In this document: in pieces, positions 9,264 to 18,960 of the stretch
How the letters are laid out: each line of letters starts with the position of its first letter
Position numbering within the stretch: position 1 is the first letter of the stretch
Assembly (NCBI GenBank): GCA_032164245.1
Contig: JAVMKO010000001.1
Coordinates: 167,763,434 to 167,827,433, forward strand
From: Sternotherus odoratus
Lineage: Eukaryota; Chordata; Testudines; Kinosternidae
Length of the DNA: 64,000 nucleotides
Direction of reading: 5' to 3'
Made by a program: the position numbers and the translations under genes
The notes under the pieces: generated by a model
The model's input: only the letters and a program-made list of their open reading frames with translations
Told to the model about the DNA's origin: nothing
Database searches by the model: none

Positions 9264-11423
9264 TGTAACCCTTCTGCCCATCAGTGTTGGCAGCAACAAG
9301 GGCCGGGTTCAGTATCCAGGGGTTCCATTCTAATGACACAATACAAAACTGGCTCGAGCCCACACCCAGTGACCTGGGACAACCATATACCACCCTTCTG
9401 GGTGCCTCTAAGAGGCAATACTTCCCCTCTCGCAAGCACAGAGTCTGAGTGTACCAAAACCCTTTTAATAACAGAGAGAAACACTGTGGCATATTATTAG
9501 GTAAACACCACAAACAGAATTCACAAACCAGAATCCCCCCCCCACACACACACACACAAGCAAATGGGCTGTGTCCTTTCCCTGGGGTTCTTGAGTCCTG
9601 CAAGTCCCAAAGTCACCCAAGGTCCCAAAAGTCCAACAGCCCCGGCAGAGTTCAAGAGTTCATTAGCAGAGTATTACCTCCCCACCTGGGTGGAAATGGG
9701 GGAGGGGGAGGTTAAGGGGCACCTTACGTGGTCAGAGGCCAACTGCCCCGCTTCTCCATGGGGTTATGCTGCAGTCCTCACCATGAACCGTTCAATCAGG
9801 TGCCCAGGAACTGCTTCACCAGCCGCTCTGCTCTGTCAGCCGCTGCACGCCACCAGCCACTCTGCTAGCGGTGACCCAAACGGCTCCACTCCATCTGCTG
9901 CTGCTCATCACCAGCTACTCTGCTAGTGGTAACCCAAACAGCTCCACTTCATTCACTGTTCAGCAATACTATTTCAGGCCCCCCTACAGGGCTCAGTGAT
10001 CTCAGCTCATAAGTGATCTCAGCTCATAGTAGGGGGTTGTAGCGGGGTGATCCCCGCTCCCTGCCGGCCAGGGCTGGAATAGCCCTGGAAAGAGGGTTTG
10101 TAGCTGGCTGAGCCTGCTAGCAGGCTTAAGTGGAAAGCAGGCTCAGCTGTGTGGCCACGCCCCAAACATTCCAGGCTGTATCAAAGCCTGGGAGGCAGGA
10201 GTTAGTGAGGCAGTCTACTCTGTAGGCAGCAGGAGACAGGACCTGGCTGCAAAGTACCTGGACTGGGACAGAGCGTGGGTGAGGCAGCTGGGAGCCAGGG
10301 AGCCTAAGCTCTAGGGAGAGGGCCCCAGCTTGCTGAGCCTAGGGAAGGTCCAACCCATGGGGTACTGGGGATTGCAAGGGGGCAGTCTCCTCTGCAAGGA
10401 GAGGGAGACAGGGCCTGGCTGCAGGGAGCCTTTATCAGAGCACCCAGACTGGGACAGGGCGAGGGCAAGGCAGCTGGGAGCCAGGGAGCCTAAGCTCCAG
10501 GGAGAGGGCCCCAGCTTGCAGAGCCTAGGGAAGGCCCGACCCACGGGGTACTGGGGGTTGCCAGGGGGCGGCCCCTGGGCTGATAAGAGCAGCAGGCCAA
10601 CCCCTTCTTGCCGGTGATGAGTAGCCATGAGACTGCAGTCAGCCTCAGAGAATCTGAGGCGGTGGTGATTGGCAGTGGCCGTATCTGAGGCAAGTTGGGG
10701 ATAGTGGGTGGTGGGTTCCCCAGGGAGGGGGAGACCCTAAGACCAGGGGGGTACTGCAGGGGCGCAGCACCCTCAGCAAGGGGCTCCGGGGTCCGGGAAG
10801 GGCACGGGGCCAGTGTGGAGAAGCGGACGTCGGCCGGCAGAGGGCGCTCCCGGGTCAAAAAGAGCTAATTCCCAGACGACCAGATGGGGGCACCACCGGG
10901 TGAGTGACCGACTCCATTACAGGGGTCCATAGTGCAGATACCCTACATGGCCCAAAGTGAGCTCAGCTTAGCAGACCGAACCTAGAGTCCTAATGGAATC
11001 AAACATTACCTCTGACATTCCACAGAGAAGAGAGACAGCGTGCAATAGGCTTTCATAGGGCCCTTAGACAAGGCCCTCCCCATAAGGTATAAAAACCTAT
11101 CTATTGCCTCTCTCAATTCAGTGGGTTTTGGAACCCTTGGCTAGTGAGTGCTACCTAGCTGATGGCGAGTCCCTCCAGCATTGCAAAGGCCAAATACATG
11201 TCCCAATCCCTCATTCACATAAACAGGTTAATCAACACTTTATCATTCTTGCCCCAATACCAGAGAAACTGGGGGTCCCACAGTAGCCAAAGTGACCATT
11301 TGGGCTGTTAGAGTGCACGCTAGGTGTGGTGGGTGTGTCTATGCAAATAAGATGTTATTTTCCAAAACTCACTGCAATTCCTGCAATTCACCACCAGATG
11401 TCAGGGTGGAGCTCATCCTGACA
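9264..11423. mobile_element. Old LTR-like unit split by a younger solo LTR
   Basis: The left part (9264-10032, beginning TGTAACCCTTCTGCC) and the right part (10927-11423, ending CATCCTGACA) are contiguous in character. I recognise the combination as one sauropsid LTR-type repeat, interrupted by the solo LTR at 10038-10921. A TATA-like GGTATAAAAACC is at 11087. TG...CA ends are compatible with an LTR, but no target duplication is visible at the outer edges and orientation is uncertain. A pyrimidine tract and (CA)n run lie at 9534-9559. Confidence 0.45.
10033..10926 (+). mobile_element. Solo LTR with 5-bp target duplication
   Basis: GGGGT at 10033-10037 and at 10922-10926 flank a unit that starts TGTAGCGGGGTGATCC and ends GACTCCATTACA (TG...CA). 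This makes an 884-bp solo LTR, the product of recombination between two LTRs of a provirus. It contains an internal imperfect tandem duplication of about 172 bp: CCTGGCTGC starts at 10242 and again at 10414, and GGGAGCCAGGGAGCCTAAGC recurs. Frames in this region on either strand are not genes. Strand is inferred from the ends only. Confidence 0.75.
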
Positions 11424-11427
11424 CTGC

Positions 11428-11764
11428 TTACATTAGCTCTTCTGGTTTAAGAACATCAGCCCTGTGTGGTGTTGGCACCATCAGACCATATGACCCACTT
11501 ACTTTTTTCAGACTCCGGTGGGCACCCACCAGTGCAAAGTACCAGGCTTTGTGCACAGCAATATCTGGCTGTTGGCGTGGCTCCTGACGTGCCTCACTGA
11601 CTGGGTAGGTTGCAGTGGCCACCTCAGTGGCAGAAGCCAGACTAGCCCCAGTCACTGCCTCTGGATGCACTGATAGAGATGTGCCAAAAACACACATTAA
11701 CCACCATGCACCTCCTACAGGGAGGGACTGGCGAACAGACGAACAGCTGCTATGTCCCACTTGC
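11428..11764. other. No gene seen
   Basis: An open frame on the minus strand (11428-11928) runs through this stretch and into the MITE that follows. It has low-complexity content and no domain. Confidence 0.4.
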
Positions 11765-12012
11765 TGGGAGCAGGTGTGGGTGGGTGTGTCTACACAAGCA
11801 ATTACAGCTCGCTGACCTCTGTCCACTGACTGGGGCTCGCTGTGGGGCTGCGTTTGGACTAGCTGAACCCCAAGCTCTGAGACGCTCCCTTTCGCCGCCC
11901 TGAGGTGGGAAGGACTCAGAGAGTCCAAATGTCTACACAGTAGTGTTATAGCCCCAGTCCACTGAGCCAGGCCAGCTGGGCATTTAATTGCAATGTAGAC
12001 ATATCCGAGAGA
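11765..12012. mobile_element. MITE with inverted ends
   Basis: The left end GTGTGTCTACACAAGCAATT is mirrored by AATTGCAATGTAGACATATC at the right. GTCTACAC/GTGTAGAC ends with GC-rich inner arms (GACTGGGGCTCGCTGTGGGG against TATAGCCCCAGTCC) are a familiar palindromic MITE in turtles. Exact ends and duplication are uncertain. Confidence 0.55.
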
Positions 12013-12089
12013 GCTCAGAAGGGCTGAAGTAGAGGCTCTTGGCTACAGACTACCAGGGAAGGGAGCCACAAATCTGGAGCATTTCCACC

Positions 12090-12821
12090 TGACCCCTCCT
12101 CCCCAAGCAGGGCCACCTACCTGGGGTGGCTGCTAGGAAGAGCAGAAGGGTGCTTGGGGGAAGTTAGGGGTGTGGGAGCAGGGTGCAGGCTTGGGAGGCA
12201 GGGGTGCAGAAGAGACAGGCTCTGGGCTGGTGGGGTTCTAGGGTGGGGCCAGAAATGAGGGGTTCAGGGTGTAGGTGAGGGCTCCAGCTGGGGATGCAGG
12301 CTCTGGGGTAGGAGCAGGGATGAGTGGTTTGGGATGTAGAAGTGGCTCCAGGCTGGGGCAGAGGGTGCTCTGGGCTTGGGGTTGGCGTGCAGGAGGTGGA
12401 ACCTTAGTATTCCTTCAAGGTTTGTTCCTCCCACAGAGGGAGAGCCCTGGGCCCTTTAAATTGCCACCAAAGCCCATTGCTGGAGCCCTGGGATAGTGGC
12501 AGCGGGGCTCCGGGGGGAAGGTGCTGTTTAAAGGGCCGGGACTCCCACTGCCTCTACCGTCCCGGCCCTTTAAATAGCCCCCGGAGCCCCCAGCTGCCAC
12601 TGCTACCCCGGCGGGGGGTGGGAGTGAAAGGGGGGCACTTACCTACAGGGCGAGCTGGGGCTGGCTCTGACCCCTCAGCCCCTCCCCTTCCAAGCTCAGC
12701 CCCGCCCCTTCCGGGGGGGGACGGGGGGGACAGAGCTGGCTCCAGCTCAGCCCAGACTGGCACGTGAAGCCATAATGAATGAAGACTCGGCACACCACTT
12801 CTGAAAGGTTGCTGACCCCTG
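12090..12821 (-). mobile_element. hAT-type element, one end preserved
   Basis: The right border CTTCTGAAAGGTTGCTGACC ending CCTG at 12821 is the reverse complement of the CAGGGGTCGGCAACCTTTC end seen intact at 30665 and 48614. Inner sequence is GC-rich with repeated GGGCCCTTTAAAT-like blocks (12450, 12560). The other terminus is not found, so the left coordinate is approximate. Frames of 60-96 codons here are compositional. Confidence 0.6.
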
Positions 12822-12829
12822 ACTAGCTA

Positions 12830-13540
12830 AATGCACTTATTTGGTTAACATTGGTAACACACCAACTAGAAAATCTTTAACCACTTTTATACTGAAATAG
12901 GCGTCCACACATACACTTGGAAGCAGAGCAGCCCTCACAGCTTGTTCAGAATGCTTTGCTCTTTTCTCTGAGAAGCCATGATCACCTTGTGGACCTTACT
13001 ACCTATAAAGTGGCAGACTGAATTTTATTTAAGGTAGCATGGACTATTTATTTTAAAGCCAATAGCAATTTTGGTCATATGGCTCAGTTTAGTCCTATTT
13101 CTTAAGCTTCACCATTAAAGGTGTTTTGTGCTCATGTAATCACTGTCATGCATTAGGTTTTGCCTATACAAGAAAATTTGCACTGGTAAAACAATTGGTT
13201 TTGAAGTCATCTGATCACACTGGTTCAAATGACCTGTTTATGTTTAGATGCACTTAAACCAGTTTACTCCTTGCTTACATTGGTATAACTTGTTTCAAGA
13301 AATTATCAAATTAACCCTTCCTTAAATCAAATTACCTTAAATTAGTTTCAATCTATCAAGAGTACGTCCAGCTATTAGTGTCACCTTAATGTGGTAGAAC
13401 AAGGCTAAACGGCCAATGTGAGCGATGGGGAATAAAAGAAAACTTTAGAGACACTAGGGGGCGCTTTTAGATTAGGAATCAAATTTATGTGATTGACTGA
13501 ACCTAACACTCGTCTTTTAAAAAGTGACAATGTGGTAGAG
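12830..13540. other. No gene; degenerate MITE-like block at about 13150-13390
   Basis: TGCCTATACAAGAAAATTTG, CACTGGTAAAACAATTGG and TTGGTATAACTTGTTTCAAG resemble a palindromic sauropsid MITE that is too diverged to delimit. Otherwise AT-rich. Confidence 0.35.
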
Positions 13541-13651
13541 CAGGGGTCTCAAACTCAATTTACCCTACAGCCAGGGCCAGTCCTCAAATCCTCCAGCAGG
13601 CCGATAATGTCACTGAAGATGGTGTTCAGAAAAGAAAATGTTTATACTGTA
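13541..13651 (+). mobile_element. hAT left end, interrupted by the Helitron
   Basis: CAGGGGTCTCAAACTCAATT begins at 13541 with the same 14-bp terminus as the complete elements at 15706 and 36861, followed by a different interior (GCAGGCCGATAATGTCACTG). It stops at 13651, exactly where the Helitron begins. The sequence after the Helitron (14514 onward, TTTTTTATTTTGAATTTC) probably continues it. No right terminus is seen. Confidence 0.6.
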
Positions 13652-14513
13652 CTAGCAGAAATACCCAGCGTTGCTCGGGTCCATCGGAGGGTGGGAAGGG
13701 GACCCAGCATTGCTCGAAGACAACTGAGCGAGTGTGGGGTCTGTTGGAGGGCGGAGGGGGGAGAGAGCTGAGCAAGTGCAGGGTCCGTTGGAGGGTGGGA
13801 GGGGGGAGAGAGCTGAGCGAGTGCGTGGGGGCATTGGAGTGGGGGGAGGAGGGGGAGATTTAAAAATTTTTTGATTCTTACCTGAGGGGCGAGAGAGCTG
13901 AGCGAGTGCGGGGGCCGTTGGAGGGAGGGAGGGGGGTGAGATTTTAAAAATTTTCGATTCTTTCCTGAGGGGGGAGAGAGCTGAGCGAGTCCAAGGTCCG
14001 TTGGGGGGGGGGGAGGGAGCTGAGCGAGTGGGGGGGGGCGTTGGAGGGAGGGAGGGGGTGAGATTTTAAAAATGTTCGATTCTTTCCTGAGGGGGGAGAG
14101 AGCTCAGCGAGTGTGGGGGCTCCTGGATGGGGGGAAGAGAGCTGAGCAAGTGTGGGGTCCGTTGGAGGGGGGAGGGAGGAGAGAGCTGAGTGAGTGCTGG
14201 GGCTGTTGGTGGGGGCGGGGGCAGAGAGCTGAGCGAGTGCGGGGTCCGTTGGAGGGGGGTATTATTACATCATAACTATGTCACAGAGAACAGCAGGTGT
14301 TAACCTGCTGCCCAGCTGATGTGAATGGGCTTTAAAGAATTTCACCCCTGGGGGGCGTCAGAGGTGAGATTTGAAAATTTTTCAACTCTTACCCTGATTA
14401 GGACCCTAAGGCCTATAACTGTACCAAAATTTTAAGTCTCTAGCTCAAACGGTGTGGAAGGAGTAAGGGAACATACATACACGCATACACCATTTGACTT
14501 TTATATATATAGA
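13652..14513 (-). mobile_element. Non-autonomous Helitron, both ends intact
   Basis: On the minus strand the element begins TCTATATATATAAAAGTC at 14513. It ends with a GC-rich hairpin (ACCCGAGCAACGCTGGGT, 13663-13680) followed by TTTCTG and CTAG at 13652-13655. The flanking bases on that strand are A before TC and T after CTAG, the canonical Helitron target A^T. No Rep/helicase frame fits in 862 bp, so it is non-autonomous. A minisatellite occupies most of the body (13681-14255). A second, plus-strand copy lies at 22296. Confidence 0.85.
13681..14255. repeat. Minisatellite within the Helitron
   Basis: Imperfect purine-rich units containing GAGAGAGCTGAGCGAGTG and GGGTCCGTTGGAGGG recur about ten times, with interspersed GATTTTAAAAATTTTCGATT blocks. 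The same units occur in reverse complement at 23180-23385 in the second Helitron. Confidence 0.8.
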
Positions 14514-14854
14514 TTTTTTATTTTGAATTTCTTAGAAACAATAAAACTGTCATACTACTTTGTACAATTCTTCAGAATGCAATGGAAATACAAATAATGA
14601 ACAACAACACTCAATAGAATGGCTTTTGAAGGGCTTCCTTAGTGTGCTGTCTTTGCATTATGTTTTTACTGAAACTCTGTAACAAGCAATAGAATTAAAA
14701 AGGAGTATGAGACATATCTAAACAATCTTTACTCAACTAAAAGTAAATGCTTAGACTTCACTTATTAAATGCTTTTCTTCCTCAAGTTATTAAACTGTGC
14801 TAGCATATATTGTATCATGCAGATTGGTCAAATGAAAACTGTACCTTATGGCTG
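14514..14854 (+). other. Probable continuation of the interrupted hAT; no gene
   Basis: AT-rich sequence that I believe continues the hAT begun at 13541 (GAACAACAACACTCAATAGA and AGGGCTTCCTTAGTGTGCTG are remembered from that family). There is no second copy in this window to prove it. Confidence 0.35.
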
Positions 14855-15185
14855 TGTTTTAATTAGGCTTGGCAGAATTACATTTTTTATTATTTTGATG
14901 GAGAATATTGATATTTCTAAACATTTTTTTCAACTGTTGACTTACATTTTCAGTTGAGCAATGTCATGGGATGAGGCAGCAACTGACAGGGAGATACCCA
15001 GCCCGCCTCATGGCAGCGGAGAGTCACAGTTCCCCACAGACACCCCTGTCCCCTCTCCGTCACGCAGAATGGACATGCAGAAGGTTCCTATTAAAAGCAC
15101 CAAACTTGGGAATAAAAAATGTCAGTCACAGGTTTTTTGCTATGCCCTGAAGTTTATCAGATATTTATTTGCAAAATCTTTGTAG
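14855..15185 (+). repeat. AT-rich interspersed repeat, copy 1
   Basis: TTAGGCTTGGCAGAATT followed by a run of T-rich sequence and TTTCAGTTGAG resembles TTAAGCTTGGTAGAATT at 18720 and the sequence after it. The two copies define a common AT-rich repeat of unknown class. Downstream of 14960 the copies diverge. Confidence 0.45.
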
Positions 15186-15697
15186 TAAGGGCAAGTCAGC
15201 TGTCCTGCTGAATACAACATTAAATGTTATGGAATACATAACACAGCTCTTCTCTGTTTTACATTTTCTTAATCAGTGTTTCTAAGGTGATTTTATATTT
15301 TAAATGTACTCAAGCCTTCATAAATTAATCATTCCAGATTACTGCATATTTAAGTCACTGAAACAAAGACATTATTTTAAATTAATCAGTCACAGAGGTT
15401 TAGTGTGTTCATGGAATATCAGAGTTGGCAGCGACCTCAGGAGGTCATCTAGTCCAACCCCCTGCTCAAAGCAGGACCAACCCCAACTAAATCATCCCAG
15501 TCAGGGCTTTGTCAAGCCTGACCTTAAAAACTTCTAAGGAAGGAGATTCCATCTCCTCCTCATAACCAATGGTAACCCATTCCAGTGCTTCACCACCCTC
15601 CCAGTGAAAAAGGTTTTCCTAATAGCAAACCTAAACCTTCCCCACTGCAACTTGAGACCGTTACTCCTTGTTCTGTCATCTAGTACCACTGAGAACA

Positions 15698-16622
15698 GTC
15701 TAGATCAGGGGTCTCAAACTCAAATGACCACGAGGGCCGCATGAGGACTAGTTCATTGGCCCGAGGTCCGCATCACTGACACGCCCCCCTTGCTGCCCCC
15801 GCCCCTACCCCCACCCCTTCCATGAGGTCCCACCCCTGCCCTGCCTCCTCCCCTGAGCGCGCAGCTCCCAGCTCCTCGCCCTGACAAATAAGGCATTGAA
15901 TTTTCTCTTTTACCGCTGTGAAAAAATATAAATTCTCCCATTTGTCTTGGAAAAAACTCTTTTCTCCCATGAATGTTCTTTTTTTTTTGTGATAAAGTCA
16001 TTTCCAAGCCGTTTTAATCAAATATATTCACTTAATAATGCACCTCACTCAAAGGACCAAACAGGAACTTAGCTCTACTTCTATTAAAGCACCTTCCTGG
16101 ACGGGGCTGCACTCACGCTCCACTCTTGCTCTGCCTCTTCCAACCTCTTCCCTGTCCCCTTCAAACCCCTTCATCAAAGTTCCCACCCCAACTCCGCCCC
16201 CTCCCCGCCCCTAGTCCAACCCCTTCATCAAAGTTCCCACCCCAACTCCGCCCCCTCCCTGCCCCTAGTCCAACCCCTTGCCCAAATCCCCGCCCCTTTC
16301 TCCCCCTCCTCCCCTGTTCAGGAGCCCGCTCCTGGCCTCTCCCTCCCAGAAACCGCTAAGCTGCCAGAGAACTGCCTGGCCATAAGCAGAGCTGTGGGGA
16401 GTGGCGCGTGGGTTAGAAACACGTGGAGGAGTGGGGCGGAGTGGGGGAGCTTGGCGGGGGGGCCGCGGGGAGCTTGGCGGGAGGACCGCGCAGGAGCTTG
16501 GCGGCAGGGCAGTGAATAGGGAGCTTGGCGGTGGGGTGGGGAGAGCATCGCGGACCGCAGGGAAGGGCTTTGTGGGCTGCATGTGGCCCGCGGGCCGCAT
16601 GTTTGAGACCCCTGGTCTAGAT
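15698..16622. mobile_element. hAT non-autonomous element, perfect 8-bp duplication
   Basis: GTCTAGAT at 15698-15705 and 16615-16622 flank a 909-bp element. It begins CAGGGGTCTCAAAC (15706) and ends GTTTGAGACCCCTG (16601-16614), 14-bp perfect terminal inverted repeats. An 8-bp duplication is the hAT signature. It sits inside the CR1 LINE, so it is younger. The interior is GC-rich with an approximately 52-bp tandem repeat (CCCCTTCATCAAAGTTCCCA at about 16168 and 16220). It has no transposase frame. Confidence 0.92.
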
Positions 16623-16867
16623 CCATCCTCTTTGGAACCCCCTTCCAAGTAGTTGAAAGCAGCTGTCAAATCCCCCCCTCATTCTTCTCTTCTGCAGACT
16701 AAATAATCCCAGTTCCCTCAGCCTCTCCTCATAAGTCGTGCTCCAGTCCCCTAATCATTTTTATTGCCGTCCGTTGGACTCTTTACAATTTTTCCACATC
16801 CTTCTTGTAGTGTGGGACCCAAAACTGGACACAGTACTCCAGATGAGGCCTCACCAATGCTGAATAG

Positions 16868-17035
16868 AGGGGAATGATTATGTATCCTGATCTGCTGCAA
16901 TGCTCCTACCTATACAGCCCAAAATGCCATTAGCCTCCTTGGCAACAAGGGCACACTGTTGACTCATATCCAGCTTCTCATCCACTGTAACCTGTAGGTC
17001 CTTTTCTGCAGAACTGCTGCCTAGCCATTCAGTCC
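16868..17035 (-). pseudogene. CR1 ORF2 C-terminal fragment
   Basis: The minus-strand frame contains LGTEWLGSSSAEKDLQVTVD followed by EKLDMSQQCALVAKEANGIL. This is the conserved stretch that follows the reverse transcriptase palm in CR1 ORF2 proteins. It is truncated on the 5' side by the LINE's own truncation and ends soon after in stop codons. Residual only. Confidence 0.85.
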
Positions 17036-17050
17036 CTAGTCTATAGCAAT

Positions 17051-18399
17051 GCAGGGGCCAAAACACAACAGGCTGGCGCACACTAAAAGTCCTCCAGTGC
17101 ACATTAAGGTATTCCGATATCAAACAGTACTACATTAACACGCACTAGGGAACTTTTAGTGAACCACAGCGAGGTTCACTAAAGGTGTGCACAATAGTGC
17201 ACACACTAGAATTTACAGCCCAGCTGATGTGGACTGAGGCACCATGTAGACAAGTCCTTAGCGGAAGTAACTGTATCAATACATTTGCATATGAGGATTT
17301 ACACTAGCTATAATGCTGCCAAGATACCTGTTGATAGCGGATCGTATTTCAGCATTTGAATAGCACATAGATATCCCCTAGGAACTGTTCAACAATACCG
17401 TCCTTAAATCTGCCCCTGCCTAGTGCCCGCATGCCAAGAAACATGAATTTTCTATCTTTAATGGTATGTGGATAATTAGAAAAAAGATACAATCCGGATC
17501 CAGTCACAGTAAATGGTTAAAGAAAACCCAGCCTCCATTCCTCATTTGAATGCTGCATGTTTAGATTTTACACAGTTGGGGCCATGCAAATAGTAATAAA
17601 AATAAAGCAGGAGCCTTGGTTTTCAAGAAACCTGCTCTGTTGCCATAACAAGGTTTTCACCATTAAACACATTTTAGCATCTTCCATTCCTTTTCCAGAT
17701 TAAAAAGTCACAAAATGGAATTACTGGACCTGTTTTGAACTAATCAGGTTTATTTCAACCAAGGTTAGCTCTAAAATTCAGTATTACCAACCACAGATGT
17801 TCAGAAATGAGTCAAGGGCCTCCCAAAATTGTAATTAAAAATCATCATCATTTAAAAATAATAATAAACATAAGTTCTTGTTATTTTCCTTCTGATTTTT
17901 GAGCCTGTAGGGTACACTTGGGTCCTCCCTATTCAAGCTTTTCTCAGGTACCATGATGGTTAGCAACTTAAGTTGATTTTTAAGTGAAAGCTGAGCTAGT
18001 CACAACAATTGCTTGTTTTCAGGAGCTGAGGCTTTGAGTAAAACATCAAATATCCTCTGCTTCACCATCAAAATCACAAGAGTTGACAACACGGACAATT
18101 TCTAAATCACGGGAAATGAACTGAAGAAGAGGAAAATTGTAGGTTGAGTAGCTGGAAAACTTTCCAGATGGCGGTGATATGGTATAATGGCCTGCTGCAA
18201 AGCATATGAGAAATGATGGAGAGATTAGGTAGCCTACAACTAAAGAGAAAGAGAAAAAATGTGGAATTAAACCAACAAAATATGTACATGCCTTGTCTCC
18301 ATGAGCTCTTATTATCTTCATCCTCCTCCTCTTCCATCCTCTTTCCTTTCCCCTTTCTCTTGAGGACCTCCCTTATCATTGCCTTGTTCAATTTGAATT
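17051..18399. other. No gene; MITE-like block at about 17060-17260
   Basis: CACTAAAAGTCCTCCAGTGC, AGGGAACTTTTAGTGAACC and GATGTGGACTGAGGCACCAT contain internal inverted segments like other local MITEs, without clear ends. After 17260 the sequence is AT-rich with no recognisable features. Confidence 0.35.
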
Positions 18400-18475
18400 T
18401 GTATGCTCTTTGGGGCAAGAATTGCAACTTCACTTGGTCTTTGAGGTGCCTAGCTCATTTTGGAGTGCTGGAAAA
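18400..18475 (+). repeat. CORE-SINE tail fragment
   Basis: ATGCTCTTTGGGGCAAGAAT and GAGGTGCCTAGCTCATTT follow the tail of sauropsid MIR-type SINEs (also seen at 35285, 39455 on minus, and 54945). Short and diverged. Confidence 0.4.
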
Positions 18476-18571
18476 ATAATAGGTTTCAGGACAGTAGCCG
18501 TGTTAGTCTGTATCCGCAAAAAGAATGAGGTGCCACAAGTACTCCTCATTCTTTTTGCAGAAAAATAATAG
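18471..18571 (-). mobile_element. 77-bp fold-back Penelope-like insertion
   Basis: Perfect 12-bp duplications GAAAAATAATAG (18471-18482 and 18560-18571) flank a 77-bp insertion. On the minus strand it ends in the family tip GGATACAGACTAACACGGCT. Arms GCAAAAAGAATGAGG (18516-18530) and CCTCATTCTTTTTGC (18544-18558) are perfect 15-bp inverted repeats around a 13-nt loop TGCCACAAGTACT. The insert is the family's 3' tip with an inverted copy of its own upstream bases. Confidence 0.75.
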
Positions 18572-18714
18572 TCTCCCAAGAAAAGTGGTAGAAGCCCTGT
18601 CCTTTGAGACAGTTGGACTGGATAAAGGCCTCAAAAGTTTATATTAATGCATAATTCCTCATTGGCAGGGAGAAAGAATAGATAACACAGCAGGTCTCTC
18701 CTTTGTTTTGTACT

Positions 18715-18960
18715 ATAATTAAGCTTGGTAGAATTCAATTTTTTAAATAATATTGACAGCCAATATAGATGTTTTAAGCATTTTTTTCTATTTGTGTCAA
18801 TTTAAATATTCACAGTTGCATAAAATTATGGGGGTTTGTTCATTTTAAATTTTTTTAAAATCTATTTAAATGTTCACAGTTGCAGGAAATTATGGAGGGA
18901 TTAAATAATTATTGTCTGACAGTAAATGCTGAGATTCAGAAAGTTAAAGATTGTGATAAC
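18715..18960 (+). repeat. AT-rich interspersed repeat, copy 2
   Basis: Similar to 14855-14960 over TTAAGCTTGGTAGAATTCAA and the following T-rich stretch. Internally, TTCACAGTTGCATAAAATTA and TTCACAGTTGCAGGAAATTA (18810 and 18873) indicate a roughly 63-bp tandem duplication. Confidence 0.45.

Larger units (their letters stand above)
15413..17050 (-). mobile_element. CR1 LINE 3' portion, split by a hAT
   Basis: The 3' end lies at about 15413 (AGGAGGTCATCTAGTCCAAC is the reverse complement of the CR1 tail). The body continues through 15705 and resumes at 16623 (CCATCCTCTTTGGAACCCCC) to about 17050. The 3' untranslated segment includes GATGAGGCCTCACCAATGCT. A short piece of ORF2 lies at the 5' truncation. 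The hAT at 15706-16614 interrupts it. CR1 moves by target-primed reverse transcription; 5' truncation like this is usual. Confidence 0.9.

Noticed and set aside
9127..9603. 158-codon minus-strand frame with a hydrophobic cysteine-rich start
   Set aside because: It lies in the LTR-like unit and crosses a C/CA simple repeat. No homology is recognised.
11428..11928. 166-codon minus-strand frame
   Set aside because: Its upstream half lies in a MITE and plus-strand frames overlap it. No domain is seen.
13387..13545. Near-identical AATGTGGTAGAACAAGG (13388) and AATGTGGTAGAGCAGGG (13529)
   Set aside because: Considered as a target duplication of about 16 bp around 140 bp of sequence, but the bases between show no element and the second copy runs into the hAT terminus. 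Probably chance or a small local duplication.
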